Positions 23,253-31,881 of a DNA stretch of 64,000 nucleotides are shown here, in pieces. Positions within the stretch are counted from its first letter, which is position 1; each line of letters opens with the position of its first letter. The stretch is from the NCBI GenBank assembly GCA_016281495.1, contig JAEEIU010000038.1:1-64000 (forward strand), given 5' to 3'. The notes beneath the pieces were generated by a model that saw nothing but the letters and a program-made list of their open reading frames with translations, did not search any database and was not told the DNA's origin. A program made the position numbers and the translations under genes. This DNA is from Treponema sp. Its GTDB lineage: Bacteria; Spirochaetota; Spirochaetia; Treponematales; Treponemataceae.

Positions 23253-24665
23253 ATGGTTTACACAGATACTAGGAATAAAAAAGTTTCCGTTGACTTTAAG
23301 ACAGCCGTAATCAATGGCATGAACGCTTCTACCGGAGGACTCTATATCCCGGTGGAATATCCGAAACTTCCAGCTACATTTACCTGCCGCACCCCAGAGC
23401 CTTCTTTCCGTGAAGTGGCTTTTGAAATGGCAAAACCCTATGTTGAGGGTGAAATCCCTGATTCAGACCTTCAGGGCATCATACAGGACTGCTATCCGTT
23501 TTTGTCTCAGGTGGTTCCGATAGATCCAGTCAGCTATGTTCTTGAACTTTTCCATGGTCCGACCTGTGCCTTTAAGGATTTTGGCGCACGTTTCATGGCC
23601 CGCGTAATGTCATATTTCAACCGAGGAGAAAACGACAACCTGCACATTCTTGTTGCAACTTCAGGTGATACAGGTTCTGCCGTAGGAAGCGCATTTCACA
23701 ATGTTCCAGGCATTGACGTTACCATTCTTTATCCGGAGGGAAAGATTTCTGCCCTTCAGGAAAAACAGCTTTCAACCTTTACAGGTAATGTCCGAGCACT
23801 TCGTGTCGCAGGAACATTCGATGACTGTCAGAAGCTCGTAAAGACTGCATTTACCGATAACGGACTCAGAAAGAAATTCAGGCTTTCATCTGCCAACTCA
23901 ATCAACATCTCTCGTCTTTTGCCACAGAGTTTTTATTACATGTATTCTTCTCTTGTCGTAAAGAACCGCATTCCGTACGACAGCAAGATAGATGATCCAG
24001 CCATCATTGTAATCGTTCCAAGCGGAAACTTCGGAAACCTTACCTCAGGCCTTATTGCCCGCGAGATGGGTGCCCCGATTGCAGGTTTTGTCGCCGCAAC
24101 CAATTCAAACCACACGGTTCCAGACTGGATTGCCTCTGGAGAATATGAAGCACGTCCTTCTGTTCCTACATTGAGCAATGCCATGGACGTAGGAGCTCCA
24201 AGCAATTACGAAAGAATCAAGGCTATGTATACTCTTGACGAAGTACGTTCTCTGTTTGCCTCTTACTGGACGGATGACGAAGGTACATTGAGTGCCATCC
24301 GCGGCTGCCATGACAAGACAGGTTATGTCATTGACCCGCACGGTGCAGTTGCATGGAAGGCATGGAACGACATCAGGCTCGGTGGAATGGAAAAACTCAT
24401 TGCCGGTGAAAAGGGAGATCCTTCAAAACCAGGACTTACTCCGAATGTTCCGTCATGGGGACAGGCAGTAGTCGATAAAAAGGCTGTGGGCATTATCTTG
24501 GAAACTGCACATCCTGCAAAATTCGGTTCAACTGTAGTCGATGCAATCGGTCGTGAGCCAAGCATTCCCGATAGACTTGAAAAAGTAATGTCACTTCCTG
24601 ACCGTTCAATCCCGATGGAAAATGATTACGGCAAGTTCAAGGAATTCTTGACTTCAACCTTTTAG
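23253..24665 (+). CDS. thrC: Threonine synthase
   Basis: A 470-residue PLP enzyme that converts O-phosphohomoserine to threonine. The PLP lysine is Lys108 in CAFKDFGARF, and phosphate-binding ATSGDTGSAVGSAF and SGNFGNLTSG are present. The N-terminal segment and length fit the class I (E. coli/yeast type) threonine synthases. No other threonine gene is next to it. A weak AAGG precedes the ATG. It converges on the dCMP deaminase gene. Confidence 0.95.
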   Translation: MVYTDTRNKKVSVDFKTAVINGMNASTGGLYIPVEYPKLPATFTCRTPEPSFREVAFEMAKPYVEGEIPDSDLQGIIQDCYPFLSQVVPIDPVSYVLELFHGPTCAFKDFGARFMARVMSYFNRGENDNLHILVATSGDTGSAVGSAFHNVPGIDVTILYPEGKISALQEKQLSTFTGNVRALRVAGTFDDCQKLVKTAFTDNGLRKKFRLSSANSINISRLLPQSFYYMYSSLVVKNRIPYDSKIDDPAIIVIVPSGNFGNLTSGLIAREMGAPIAGFVAATNSNHTVPDWIASGEYEARPSVPTLSNAMDVGAPSNYERIKAMYTLDEVRSLFASYWTDDEGTLSAIRGCHDKTGYVIDPHGAVAWKAWNDIRLGGMEKLIAGEKGDPSKPGLTPNVPSWGQAVVDKKAVGIILETAHPAKFGSTVVDAIGREPSIPDRLEKVMSLPDRSIPMENDYGKFKEFLTSTF

Positions 24666-24691
24666 TCGTTTTTAAAATCAAATATTTCAGT

Positions 24692-25195
24692 CTACATGTT
24701 TGCATAAGTCTGCACGGAATCTTCAAGATGTTCAATCTTTATTCCGGCCTGTGCAAACATATTCATTGAATCCTCTTCGTCATGGTAGTGTTTTTCACAA
24801 ACCACACGCTTGATTCCACAGTTTATGATGAGCATGGCACATGTCCTGCAAGGGGTCATCTTGCAGTAAACTGTAGCACCGTCTATGGAGATTCCACGTT
24901 TTGCAGCCTGACAAATAGCATTCTGTTCCGCATGTACGGTACGCACGCAGTGTTGGGTTATTGAAGAATCAGCATGAATCATTTTGCGCATCAAGTGTCC
25001 GACATCGTCACAATGGGGGAGTCCTGCCGGGCTTCCTACATAACCTGTAACAAGAATCTGATTGTCCCTTGCTATGACACAGCCGCTTCTTCCACGGTCA
25101 CAGGTGGCGCGTTTTGCAATTGTCCTTGCAACTTCCATGAAGTATTCGTCCCAGGTCGGACGTTCGTATTTTTCTGATTTTGTTTCTTCGCTCAT
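24692..25195 (-). CDS. Deoxycytidylate deaminase (ComEB type)
   Basis: A 167-residue zinc deaminase that makes dUMP from dCMP. The catalytic VHAEQNAI (His88, Glu90) and zinc-binding PCRTCAMLI (Cys116, Cys119) are intact, together with the dCMP-deaminase-specific GYVGSPAGLPHCDD. AAGGAT precedes the ATG. With dut in this window it would supply dUMP for thymidylate synthesis. Confidence 0.93.
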   Translation of the reverse strand: MSEETKSEKYERPTWDEYFMEVARTIAKRATCDRGRSGCVIARDNQILVTGYVGSPAGLPHCDDVGHLMRKMIHADSSITQHCVRTVHAEQNAICQAAKRGISIDGATVYCKMTPCRTCAMLIINCGIKRVVCEKHYHDEEDSMNMFAQAGIKIEHLEDSVQTYANM

Positions 25196-25209
25196 ATTGA
25201 TCCTTAAAG

Positions 25210-25245
25210 AAAGGACTGCACGAATTGTATCCGCACAGTCCCTTT
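25210..25245 (-). terminator. Hairpin between the purine permease and dCMP deaminase genes
   Basis: AAAGGACTG (from 25210) pairs with CAGTCCCTTT (to 25245), with one bulge. It lies downstream of the permease stop on the minus strand and just before the ribosome binding site of the deaminase gene. It could partly terminate or reduce read-through. Confidence 0.45.
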
Positions 25246-25277
25246 GTCATGTAAAAAAGGTCAAAAACCTTATTAAG

Positions 25278-26612
25278 TTATTTTACCGCTTCAAAAATAA
25301 TGTCGGCGATAAAGATGATTGCAAGAATCCATGTAACTACAGATACGTTCTTTGCCTTCTTTCCTGCTACCTTGCAGATTACATAAGAGATGATGCCCCA
25401 TGCAATTCCCTTTGAGATTGAGTAGGCGAATGGCATTACCATGATAGTGATGAATGCAGGGATTCCTTCTGTCGGATCTGTAAAATCGATTCCAGTAACA
25501 GACTTCATCATCAGGTATCCTACAAAGATAAGGGCTGGTGCTGTTGCTGCCGCTGGAATGATTGCGAATACATCGTTGAAGAAGAGTGCAAGGAGGAAGA
25601 AGATTGCAGTTACGAGAGAAGAAAGACCTGTGCGTCCGCCTGCTGCGACACCTGAAGAACTCTCAACGAATGATGTTACTGTAGATGTACCGAGACATGC
25701 ACCTGTTACGGTACCAACTGCGTCTGAAAGGAGGGCACCCTTTGCATTGACGATGTTTCCGTCCTTGTCCTTGAGGTTGCCCTGTTCTGCAATACCCATG
25801 AGTGTTCCCAAAGTATCGAACATATCGGTAAAGAGGAATGTAAAGAAGATTACGACAAACTTGCCGAATACTGCTCCAGAGAAGCCTCCTGTAACTGGAT
25901 CGATTGCAATTCCCTTGAAGTCAAACTGGAAGAAGTATGGTGAATCCGGTTTAGAAATGATGCTGAAGTTTTCCGGAACATGGGTTACTCCAAACGGAAT
26001 GCCGATGAGAGTTGTAATTGCAATACCAATAAGGATGGCACCAGGAACTTTAAGTATGTAGAGGATGATTGTGATGATGAGTCCGATTACTGCAACAAGT
26101 GCTGCAGAGTGCTGGAGGTCAAAGTTCACGAAGCCTATGAGTGTACCAGTGTCACCGCTGACGATACCTGCGTTTGCAAGACCGATGATTGTGATGAAAA
26201 GGCCGATACCGACAGAAACTGCCTTTTTGATTGAGTTTGGAATTGACTTTATTATTGCTTCCCGGATACCAACGATAGAAAGGATGATAAAGAGAACACC
26301 TTCAAGCAAAACTGCTGTAAGTGCAAGCTGCCATGAACAGCCCATGCCAAGGACAACAGAGTATGTAAAGAATGCGTTTAATCCAAGACCTGGGGCAAGT
26401 GCAACTGGAAGATTGGCGACAAATGCCATGACCAGTGTTGCTATTGCAGAAGAAATGGCTGTAGCTGTAAAGACTTTACTCCATACCATTCCTGTTCCAT
26501 CTGCAAGGATACTTGGGTTCAGAGCCAGAATGTATGCCATCGCCAGGAAGGTGGTGATACCGGCCACAACTTCACGGCTTACTGTTGAGCCGCGCTCTTT
26601 GATTTTAAACAT
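25278..26612 (-). CDS. Purine permease, NCS2/AzgA family
   Basis: A 444-residue inner-membrane transporter with about 12-14 hydrophobic segments. The N-terminus REVVAGITTFLAMAYILALNPSIL and the FVESSSGVAAGGRTGL segment are characteristic of AzgA-type adenine/guanine/hypoxanthine permeases; the exact substrate is not resolved. TAGGAGG lies directly before the ATG. The leader (about 65 bases) can form a stem. Confidence 0.92.
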   Translation of the reverse strand: MFKIKERGSTVSREVVAGITTFLAMAYILALNPSILADGTGMVWSKVFTATAISSAIATLVMAFVANLPVALAPGLGLNAFFTYSVVLGMGCSWQLALTAVLLEGVLFIILSIVGIREAIIKSIPNSIKKAVSVGIGLFITIIGLANAGIVSGDTGTLIGFVNFDLQHSAALVAVIGLIITIILYILKVPGAILIGIAITTLIGIPFGVTHVPENFSIISKPDSPYFFQFDFKGIAIDPVTGGFSGAVFGKFVVIFFTFLFTDMFDTLGTLMGIAEQGNLKDKDGNIVNAKGALLSDAVGTVTGACLGTSTVTSFVESSSGVAAGGRTGLSSLVTAIFFLLALFFNDVFAIIPAAATAPALIFVGYLMMKSVTGIDFTDPTEGIPAFITIMVMPFAYSISKGIAWGIISYVICKVAGKKAKNVSVVTWILAIIFIADIIFEAVK

Positions 26613-26627
26613 ATAAATCCTCCTAAA

Positions 26628-26687
26628 GGGAATGTCCGTTAAGTTTGCGTCTTGCTTTGCTTTTTAGACACCCTGAAACTCATTATA
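26628..26687 (-). promoter_or_regulatory. Promoter -10 and leader stem of the purine permease gene
   Basis: Minus strand TATAAT (complement of 26682-26687); the -35 box is poor. The leader arms at 26666-26674 and 26628-26638 pair with a two-base bulge (AGGG and TGTC on one side), closing just before the AGGAGG ribosome binding site. It does not match the purine riboswitch consensus that I know. Confidence 0.4.
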
Positions 26688-26717
26688 CAATATCAAAGAA
26701 AAATTTGCCACCCTATG

Positions 26718-26746
26718 TTGACACAACTATATAAATTTGCTATATT
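26718..26746 (+). promoter_or_regulatory. Strong promoter of the rimP-nusA-infB operon
   Basis: TTGACA (26718-26723), 17-base spacer, TATATT (26741-26746): a consensus -35 with optimal spacing. It closely resembles the promoter at 62308, sharing TTGACACAAC and AAATTTG. Confidence 0.8.
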
Positions 26747-26775
26747 TTCATTAACATTTTAACTTATATTAAGAT

Positions 26776-26801
26776 GGGGCCACGCAAAGGGCTCCTTTTT
26801 T
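26776..26801 (+). promoter_or_regulatory. Attenuator-like terminator in the rimP leader
   Basis: GGGGCC (26776-26781) pairs with GGCTCC (26790-26795), followed by six T. It lies about 25 bases after the predicted transcript start and before rimP. A second hairpin GCGGA/TCCGC (26813-26827) touches the AGGGG ribosome binding site. A rimP-leader RNA class is known in other bacteria. Confidence 0.65.
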
Positions 26802-26838
26802 GTTATTAGAGGGCGGACTGAATCCGCAGGGGTTTTTG

Positions 26839-27306
26839 TTGAATTATACTTCGACTGACACAATTCCATATTTTAAGGAATGTGACGCGGCTGCAAAAAA
26901 GCTTGGTTACATTCTTGTCGAACTTCAGGTTGTTCCGCAGAAAGGAAACTATCATATTTCTGCTGTCATAGCATCGTCAGATTCAAAAACAGATATCGGC
27001 GTGTCGGACTGTGCAAAGGTACATAGGACACTTCAGGATCTCTTGATATCACTTTTAAAAACTGATGAGGATTCCGTATACATGGAAGTAAGCTCTCCCG
27101 GAATGGAGCGCAACATAAAGAATGCGGCGGAGTTTTCCTTCTTTAAGGGCAGGGAAATAAGGGTGTGGGATAAAACCAAGACAGATTGGGTTCCCGGCAT
27201 AATACACGATTCTGATACACAGTCGTTGACATTGGAAACAGAAGGCGGCGAATTATTAAACGTTGCCTATGAAAATATAGCAAAAGCAAAATTTATTCAT
27301 TTATAG
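26839..27306 (+). CDS. rimP: Ribosome maturation factor RimP
   Basis: A 155-residue 30S maturation factor. GYILVELQVVPQKGNYHISAVI, VSDCAKVHRTLQDLL and MEVSSPGMERNIK match the family core. The start is placed at TTG 26839 because AGGGG lies six bases upstream; TTG at 26800 would fall inside the attenuator T-run. First gene of the operon, followed by nusA after 11 bases. Confidence 0.9.
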   Translation: MNYTSTDTIPYFKECDAAAKKLGYILVELQVVPQKGNYHISAVIASSDSKTDIGVSDCAKVHRTLQDLLISLLKTDEDSVYMEVSSPGMERNIKNAAEFSFFKGREIRVWDKTKTDWVPGIIHDSDTQSLTLETEGGELLNVAYENIAKAKFIHL

Positions 27307-27317
27307 GGAGGCTTGAT

Positions 27318-28763
27318 ATGTCAGAAATGGCAAATGCAATCCGTGAGCTGGCAGAAGCAAAAGGTATCAGTGAGGATTCAGTCAGGCAAACAATTGAGAA
27401 TATGATTAAGGCGGCTTATAAGCGTACATATGGAACCGCCGACAACTGCATCGTGAAATTCGCTGACGACATGTCAGATGTTTTTGTTTATTCACGCAAG
27501 ACAATTGTAGATGGAGTATATGATCCATCTCAGGAGATTGAGCTTGAGGATGCACTAACCGAGGTGCCAAATTGTGAGATTGGTGATGAGATTGACATTC
27601 CGATCGATCCAAAGACATTCGACAGGACTGCAGTTTCTACGGGAAAACAGACTGCACACCAGGCTTTCAGCGAGAATTACAAGGACAATCTTTATAACGA
27701 ATACAAGGATAAGGTTGGACAGATCATCATCGGATATTATCAGAGGGAACACAACGGAAACATCTATGTTGACCTTGGAAAGGTTGAAGGTGTAATGCCG
27801 TCAAAGTTCCAGAGCCCGCGTGAGGTTTATGATAAGACCAATAACAGGATCAAGGCACTTATTGTTGACATAAAGAAAAATTCTTCAGGCATTCAGCTGG
27901 TATTGAGCCGTTCTGATCCAAAGCTTGTAGAAAAAATCATTGAACTTGATGTTCCAGAAATCGGTGACGGTACAGTTGGAATCCACAAGGTTGTACGTGA
28001 GCCGGGTTACAGGACAAAGGTTGCGGTATATTCAAACAAGCTGGATGTAGATCCTGTTGGAGCATGCGTCGGCCTTAAGGGAACAAGAATCCAGAGTGTG
28101 ATTCAGGAACTTGAGGGTGAGAAAATCGATGTTCTCCGCTATGACGAGGATCCGCATATTTTCATCAGGAATGCACTTTCGCCTGCAGAAGTAAAACAGG
28201 TTGTGATTCTTGATGCAGACAAAAAAGAAGCATTGGCAATTGTACCGGACAGTCAGTTCTCTCTTGCTATCGGTAAACAGGGACAGAATGTTCGCCTTGC
28301 AAACAGGCTTTGTGACTGGAACATTGATGTCAAGACCGAGGAACAGGCTGCCGAGATGGATCTCTCTGATATTGACACAAGAAAAGCTGCGGAATCTCTT
28401 TTCCAGGACAGTCAGGATGAATACGAGGAAATCTCTACTGTATCCCAGTTGCCTGGTGTTGATCAGAGGGTTGCACAAATTCTCAAGGAATCTGGCATAG
28501 ATGATATTGAAGACTTTATTGAAGCTGTAGACAACGGTTCTGTAAAGAATATCGAAGGATTGTCAGAGAATGATATAGAGGGCGTTAACGCCATTATCAG
28601 CGAATATGTTCAGTTCGAGGATGAGGAAGTTGAAGAAAATTCAGAAGCTCCCGAAAGCACTCAGGAAGAAGAGTATTTCTGTCCTGAATGTGGCGAAAAG
28701 ATAACGCTGGATATGACTCATTGTCCTAAGTGTGGCGTTGAATTAGTATTTGAGGAAAATTAA
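27318..28763 (+). CDS. nusA: Transcription factor NusA with C-terminal zinc ribbon
   Basis: A 481-residue transcription elongation/termination factor. An N-terminal RNAP-binding domain, an S1 domain (about 130-200, GQIIIGYYQREHNGNIYVDLGKVEGVMPS) and two KH domains (GACVGLKGTRIQSV and LAIGKQGQNVRLA) are in order. One helix-hairpin-helix repeat (VSQLPGVDQRVAQILKESGI) follows. The last 31 residues carry CPEC (455-458) and CPKC (469-472), a zinc ribbon not found in the standard NusA. GGGAGG precedes the ATG. Confidence 0.95.
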   Translation: MSEMANAIRELAEAKGISEDSVRQTIENMIKAAYKRTYGTADNCIVKFADDMSDVFVYSRKTIVDGVYDPSQEIELEDALTEVPNCEIGDEIDIPIDPKTFDRTAVSTGKQTAHQAFSENYKDNLYNEYKDKVGQIIIGYYQREHNGNIYVDLGKVEGVMPSKFQSPREVYDKTNNRIKALIVDIKKNSSGIQLVLSRSDPKLVEKIIELDVPEIGDGTVGIHKVVREPGYRTKVAVYSNKLDVDPVGACVGLKGTRIQSVIQELEGEKIDVLRYDEDPHIFIRNALSPAEVKQVVILDADKKEALAIVPDSQFSLAIGKQGQNVRLANRLCDWNIDVKTEEQAAEMDLSDIDTRKAAESLFQDSQDEYEEISTVSQLPGVDQRVAQILKESGIDDIEDFIEAVDNGSVKNIEGLSENDIEGVNAIISEYVQFEDEEVEENSEAPESTQEEEYFCPECGEKITLDMTHCPKCGVELVFEEN

Positions 28764-28776
28764 GGAATAAGATTGT

Positions 28777-31503
28777 ATGGCGGATGAATCAGAAAAAAAG
28801 CCCAGTGCTGTGTTGATTAAAAAATCAGAATCTCAGAATGCACAGACAGCTCAAACATCTCAGACTGCTCAGCCCAAAAAGAAAGTTGTGGTTGTGAAGC
28901 GAAAATCATCTTCTGCAGCGGCTTCTAAAGAGCCAAAGAAAGATATTCATGTTGTGGCAAAAAAAGTGCCTGAATCATCCGCTAAGACAGAAGAGAATTC
29001 CGTACAGACCAAGGCCAGCGCCACAAAGACAACGGAAGCTGCCGCACCAAGCGAAGAGAAGAAGCCGGAGTCTCCAATTGTAAAATCTAGAGAGGCAACT
29101 TTTGAGCTTAATTCTGCAAGACCAAACGTAAAGGCTGGAAACCTTAGTGGTAGCCCTAAAAACCGCTATGGCAACAAGCGGGAAGGAAATGCATTTACCG
29201 GAGCCCAAGCCCGTGAAGGCTATCAGAATCGTGAGAGGGAAAACAGAGGTTCCTTTGGCTCTCGTCAGGGAAACGGTGCAGGTTCTCAGCGCGGTAATTT
29301 TTCAGGTACACAGCGTCAGGGGGGCTTTAATAACGGACAGCGCTCAAATGGCCCCGCAGGAGCACGTCAGGGTGGCTTCAATAATGCTCACCGTGGAAAT
29401 TTTAACGGCGGTCAGGGAAGAACGGGAGCTGGACAGGGAAGACCAGGGTTTAATCAAAGGCCTGGTGCTCCAATGTCCAGAATGCCTTTTGGTGCGGGAA
29501 AATCAAATTTTAATGATGCTCCGGCAATCTCCGGCAACAAAGCCCCGGCAAAGAAACAGTTCAAAGGCAAGAAACAGGTATATAACAGAAAAGACCAAGA
29601 GCAGATTTTTGATGAGGAAGAGCTCTATCAGAACAAGAAAAAGGATACAAGTCCTGTAAGTGCAGTTCCTGAAAAGATTGACATCATGGAAACAATCACA
29701 GTGGCAGATCTGGCAAAGAAGATGAACCTTAAAGCCAGCGAAATCATTGCCAAGCTGATGAAAGAAGGCATGATGGTTACAATCAACCAGAGTATTGATG
29801 CCGATACAGCAGAGATTATTGCATCAGAATACAACTGTCAGGTTCACCGCATTTCGCTTTACGAAGAAACAGTCATCGAAAGTGATGAGGGAAGTTCTGA
29901 AGGAGAACAGATCAGACCTCCGATTGTTACTGTCATGGGTCATGTTGACCACGGTAAGACTAAAACTCTTGATGCCATCCGCAATACAAATGTTGTTGCA
30001 GGTGAAGCCGGTGGTATTACCCAGAAGATTGGTGCTTATCAGGTAACGACTCCAAAGGGTGTAATTACATTCCTTGATACTCCAGGTCATGAAGCATTTA
30101 CAATGATGCGTGCGCGCGGTGCCCAGATTACAGACATTGTCGTTCTTGTAGTCGCAGCAGATGACGGTGTCATGCCTCAGACTCTTGAAGCCATCAATCA
30201 TGCTAAGGATGCAAAGGTTCCAATTATTGTTGCAGTAAACAAAATTGATAAGCCGGAAGCAAATCCTGAACGTGTAATGACCCAGCTTTCTGAACTTGGA
30301 CTTACACCGGAAGCATGGGGTGGCGACACTCAGTATGTAAACATTTCCGCTTTGAAGCGTGAAGGTATAGATGATCTTCTTGATGCCATCCTTGTACAGG
30401 CCGAAATGCTTGAACTTAAGGCTCAGTATGACTGCCGTGCAGAAGGAAAGGTAATCGAAAGCCGTGTTGACCAGGGACGTGGTGTTGTTGCATCAGTTGT
30501 AGTTGAACGCGGTACCTTGAGGACAGGAGATCCGTTTGTTGCAGGCATTTATTCTGGTCGTGTCCGTGCAATGTTTGATGACAGGGGAAACAAAATCAAG
30601 GAAGCTTCTCCATCAGTTCCTGTAGAAGTTCTTGGAATTGAAAACATGCCAAATGCAGGTGATCCATTCCAGGTTACTGAAACAGAAAAGGATGCACGTG
30701 CATTTGCCGCAAAGAGACAGGAACTCAAGAGGTTTGAGGATGCCAAGGCATTCAAGAAGGTTACTCTTGACAACCTCTATTCAACAATCGAACAGAAGGA
30801 AATCAAGGAATTCAAGGTCATCATCAAGGCAGACCTTCAGGGTTCAGCAGAAGCCCTCAAGACCTCACTTGAAAAGCTTTCCACAAAGGATATCAGGCTT
30901 TCTGTCATTCACTCAAGTGCGGGTGCAATCAACGAAAGCGATGTATCTCTTGCCGCAGCAGATGACAACGCAATCATCATCGGATTCAACGTTCGTCCGA
31001 CTCCAAAGGCAAAGGCCCTGGCAGATCAGGAAAAGGTCGAAATCCGCAAGTACAACATCATCTACAAGTGTGTTGAGGAAATCACCGCAGCCATGGAAGG
31101 CATGCTTCAGCCGGATACAAAAGAAGAGATTACCGGTATGCTCGAAGTACGCAATACATTCAAGGTTCCAAAAATCGGTGTCATTGCAGGATGTTATGTT
31201 ACAGACGGTATCATCAAGAAGACAAGCAGCGTAAACGTTATCCGTGACGGTGTTGTAAAATATACTGGTAAAATCGCATCCCTCAAGCGCTTTAAGGAAG
31301 ATGCCAAGGAAGTCAAGTACGGCTACGAATGTGGTGTTGGTATTGAAAACTGGCAGGATCTTCAGATTGGCGATCAGCTTGAAGTATTTGAATTTGTTGA
31401 GGTTGCAAGAAAACTTGGACAGACTCTGGTTGACGAAAAGGCTGAGATGGAAAAGAAAAATGCAGCCATGAATTCAGAAAACAATGCGGAGGGTCAGGAA
31501 TAA
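28777..31503 (+). CDS. infB: Translation initiation factor IF-2 with RG/GN-rich arm
   Basis: A 908-residue initiation GTPase that places fMet-tRNA on the ribosome. The GTPase domain begins [19 protein letters not shown], with DTPGHEAF and [11 protein letters not shown]; domains II-IV follow. The N-terminal IF2_N unit is [25 protein letters not shown]. Before it, residues about 120-245 form a low-complexity arm rich in Gly, Asn, Gln and Arg ([15 protein letters not shown] repeats), unlike the Lys/Glu-rich linkers of most IF-2 proteins. Third gene of the operon. Confidence 0.97.
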   Translation: MADESEKKPSAVLIKKSESQNAQTAQTSQTAQPKKKVVVVKRKSSSAAASKEPKKDIHVVAKKVPESSAKTEENSVQTKASATKTTEAAAPSEEKKPESPIVKSREATFELNSARPNVKAGNLSGSPKNRYGNKREGNAFTGAQAREGYQNRERENRGSFGSRQGNGAGSQRGNFSGTQRQGGFNNGQRSNGPAGARQGGFNNAHRGNFNGGQGRTGAGQGRPGFNQRPGAPMSRMPFGAGKSNFNDAPAISGNKAPAKKQFKGKKQVYNRKDQEQIFDEEELYQNKKKDTSPVSAVPEKIDIMETITVADLAKKMNLKASEIIAKLMKEGMMVTINQSIDADTAEIIASEYNCQVHRISLYEETVIESDEGSSEGEQIRPPIVTVMGHVDHGKTKTLDAIRNTNVVAGEAGGITQKIGAYQVTTPKGVITFLDTPGHEAFTMMRARGAQITDIVVLVVAADDGVMPQTLEAINHAKDAKVPIIVAVNKIDKPEANPERVMTQLSELGLTPEAWGGDTQYVNISALKREGIDDLLDAILVQAEMLELKAQYDCRAEGKVIESRVDQGRGVVASVVVERGTLRTGDPFVAGIYSGRVRAMFDDRGNKIKEASPSVPVEVLGIENMPNAGDPFQVTETEKDARAFAAKRQELKRFEDAKAFKKVTLDNLYSTIEQKEIKEFKVIIKADLQGSAEALKTSLEKLSTKDIRLSVIHSSAGAINESDVSLAAADDNAIIIGFNVRPTPKAKALADQEKVEIRKYNIIYKCVEEITAAMEGMLQPDTKEEITGMLEVRNTFKVPKIGVIAGCYVTDGIIKKTSSVNVIRDGVVKYTGKIASLKRFKEDAKEVKYGYECGVGIENWQDLQIGDQLEVFEFVEVARKLGQTLVDEKAEMEKKNAAMNSENNAEGQE

Positions 31504-31506
31504 AAG

Positions 31507-31881
31507 ATGGGACAATACAGGCTCATGCGTTTAGGCGAACAGCTCCGTGAGGAAATCGCCACAATGTTGATGACAGGTCAGATAAAAGATCCCAGAGTAA
31601 CCTCATATCTTTCCATTAATCGTGTGGAGGTTGCAGGTGATCTTGCCTATGCCAAAGTATATGTTTCGTCATTTATGGATGATAACTCCGTAAAGCTGGG
31701 GGTAAAGGGATTGCAAAATGCGGCCGGTTACATCCAGTCAACAATAGCGAAAAAGCTTTCAATCTATAAATTCCCTAAGCTTACTTTTATCGCAGACTTC
31801 AGCATGAAAGAAGGCTATAAGATGGTACAGACATTAAAGGAATTGGAAAAACAGGATGAAGAAAACAAACAGGAATCCTAA
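31507..31881 (+). CDS. rbfA: Ribosome-binding factor RbfA
   Basis: A 124-residue KH-fold protein for 16S rRNA 5'-end maturation and cold adaptation. The family pattern RLGEQLREEIATMLMTGQIKDPRVTSYLSINRVEVAGDLAYAKVYVS is clear. It follows infB by three bases and overlaps the next gene by 26 bases, so the operon is coupled. Confidence 0.93.
   Translation: MGQYRLMRLGEQLREEIATMLMTGQIKDPRVTSYLSINRVEVAGDLAYAKVYVSSFMDDNSVKLGVKGLQNAAGYIQSTIAKKLSIYKFPKLTFIADFSMKEGYKMVQTLKELEKQDEENKQES

Noticed and set aside
25441..26616. Long plus-strand ORFs opposite the purine permease
   Set aside because: They are antisense shadows of a membrane-protein gene with repetitive codon use; no start signals.
26628..26687. 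Purine riboswitch
   Set aside because: The expected three-way junction with conserved loop sequences is not visible in the 65-base leader.
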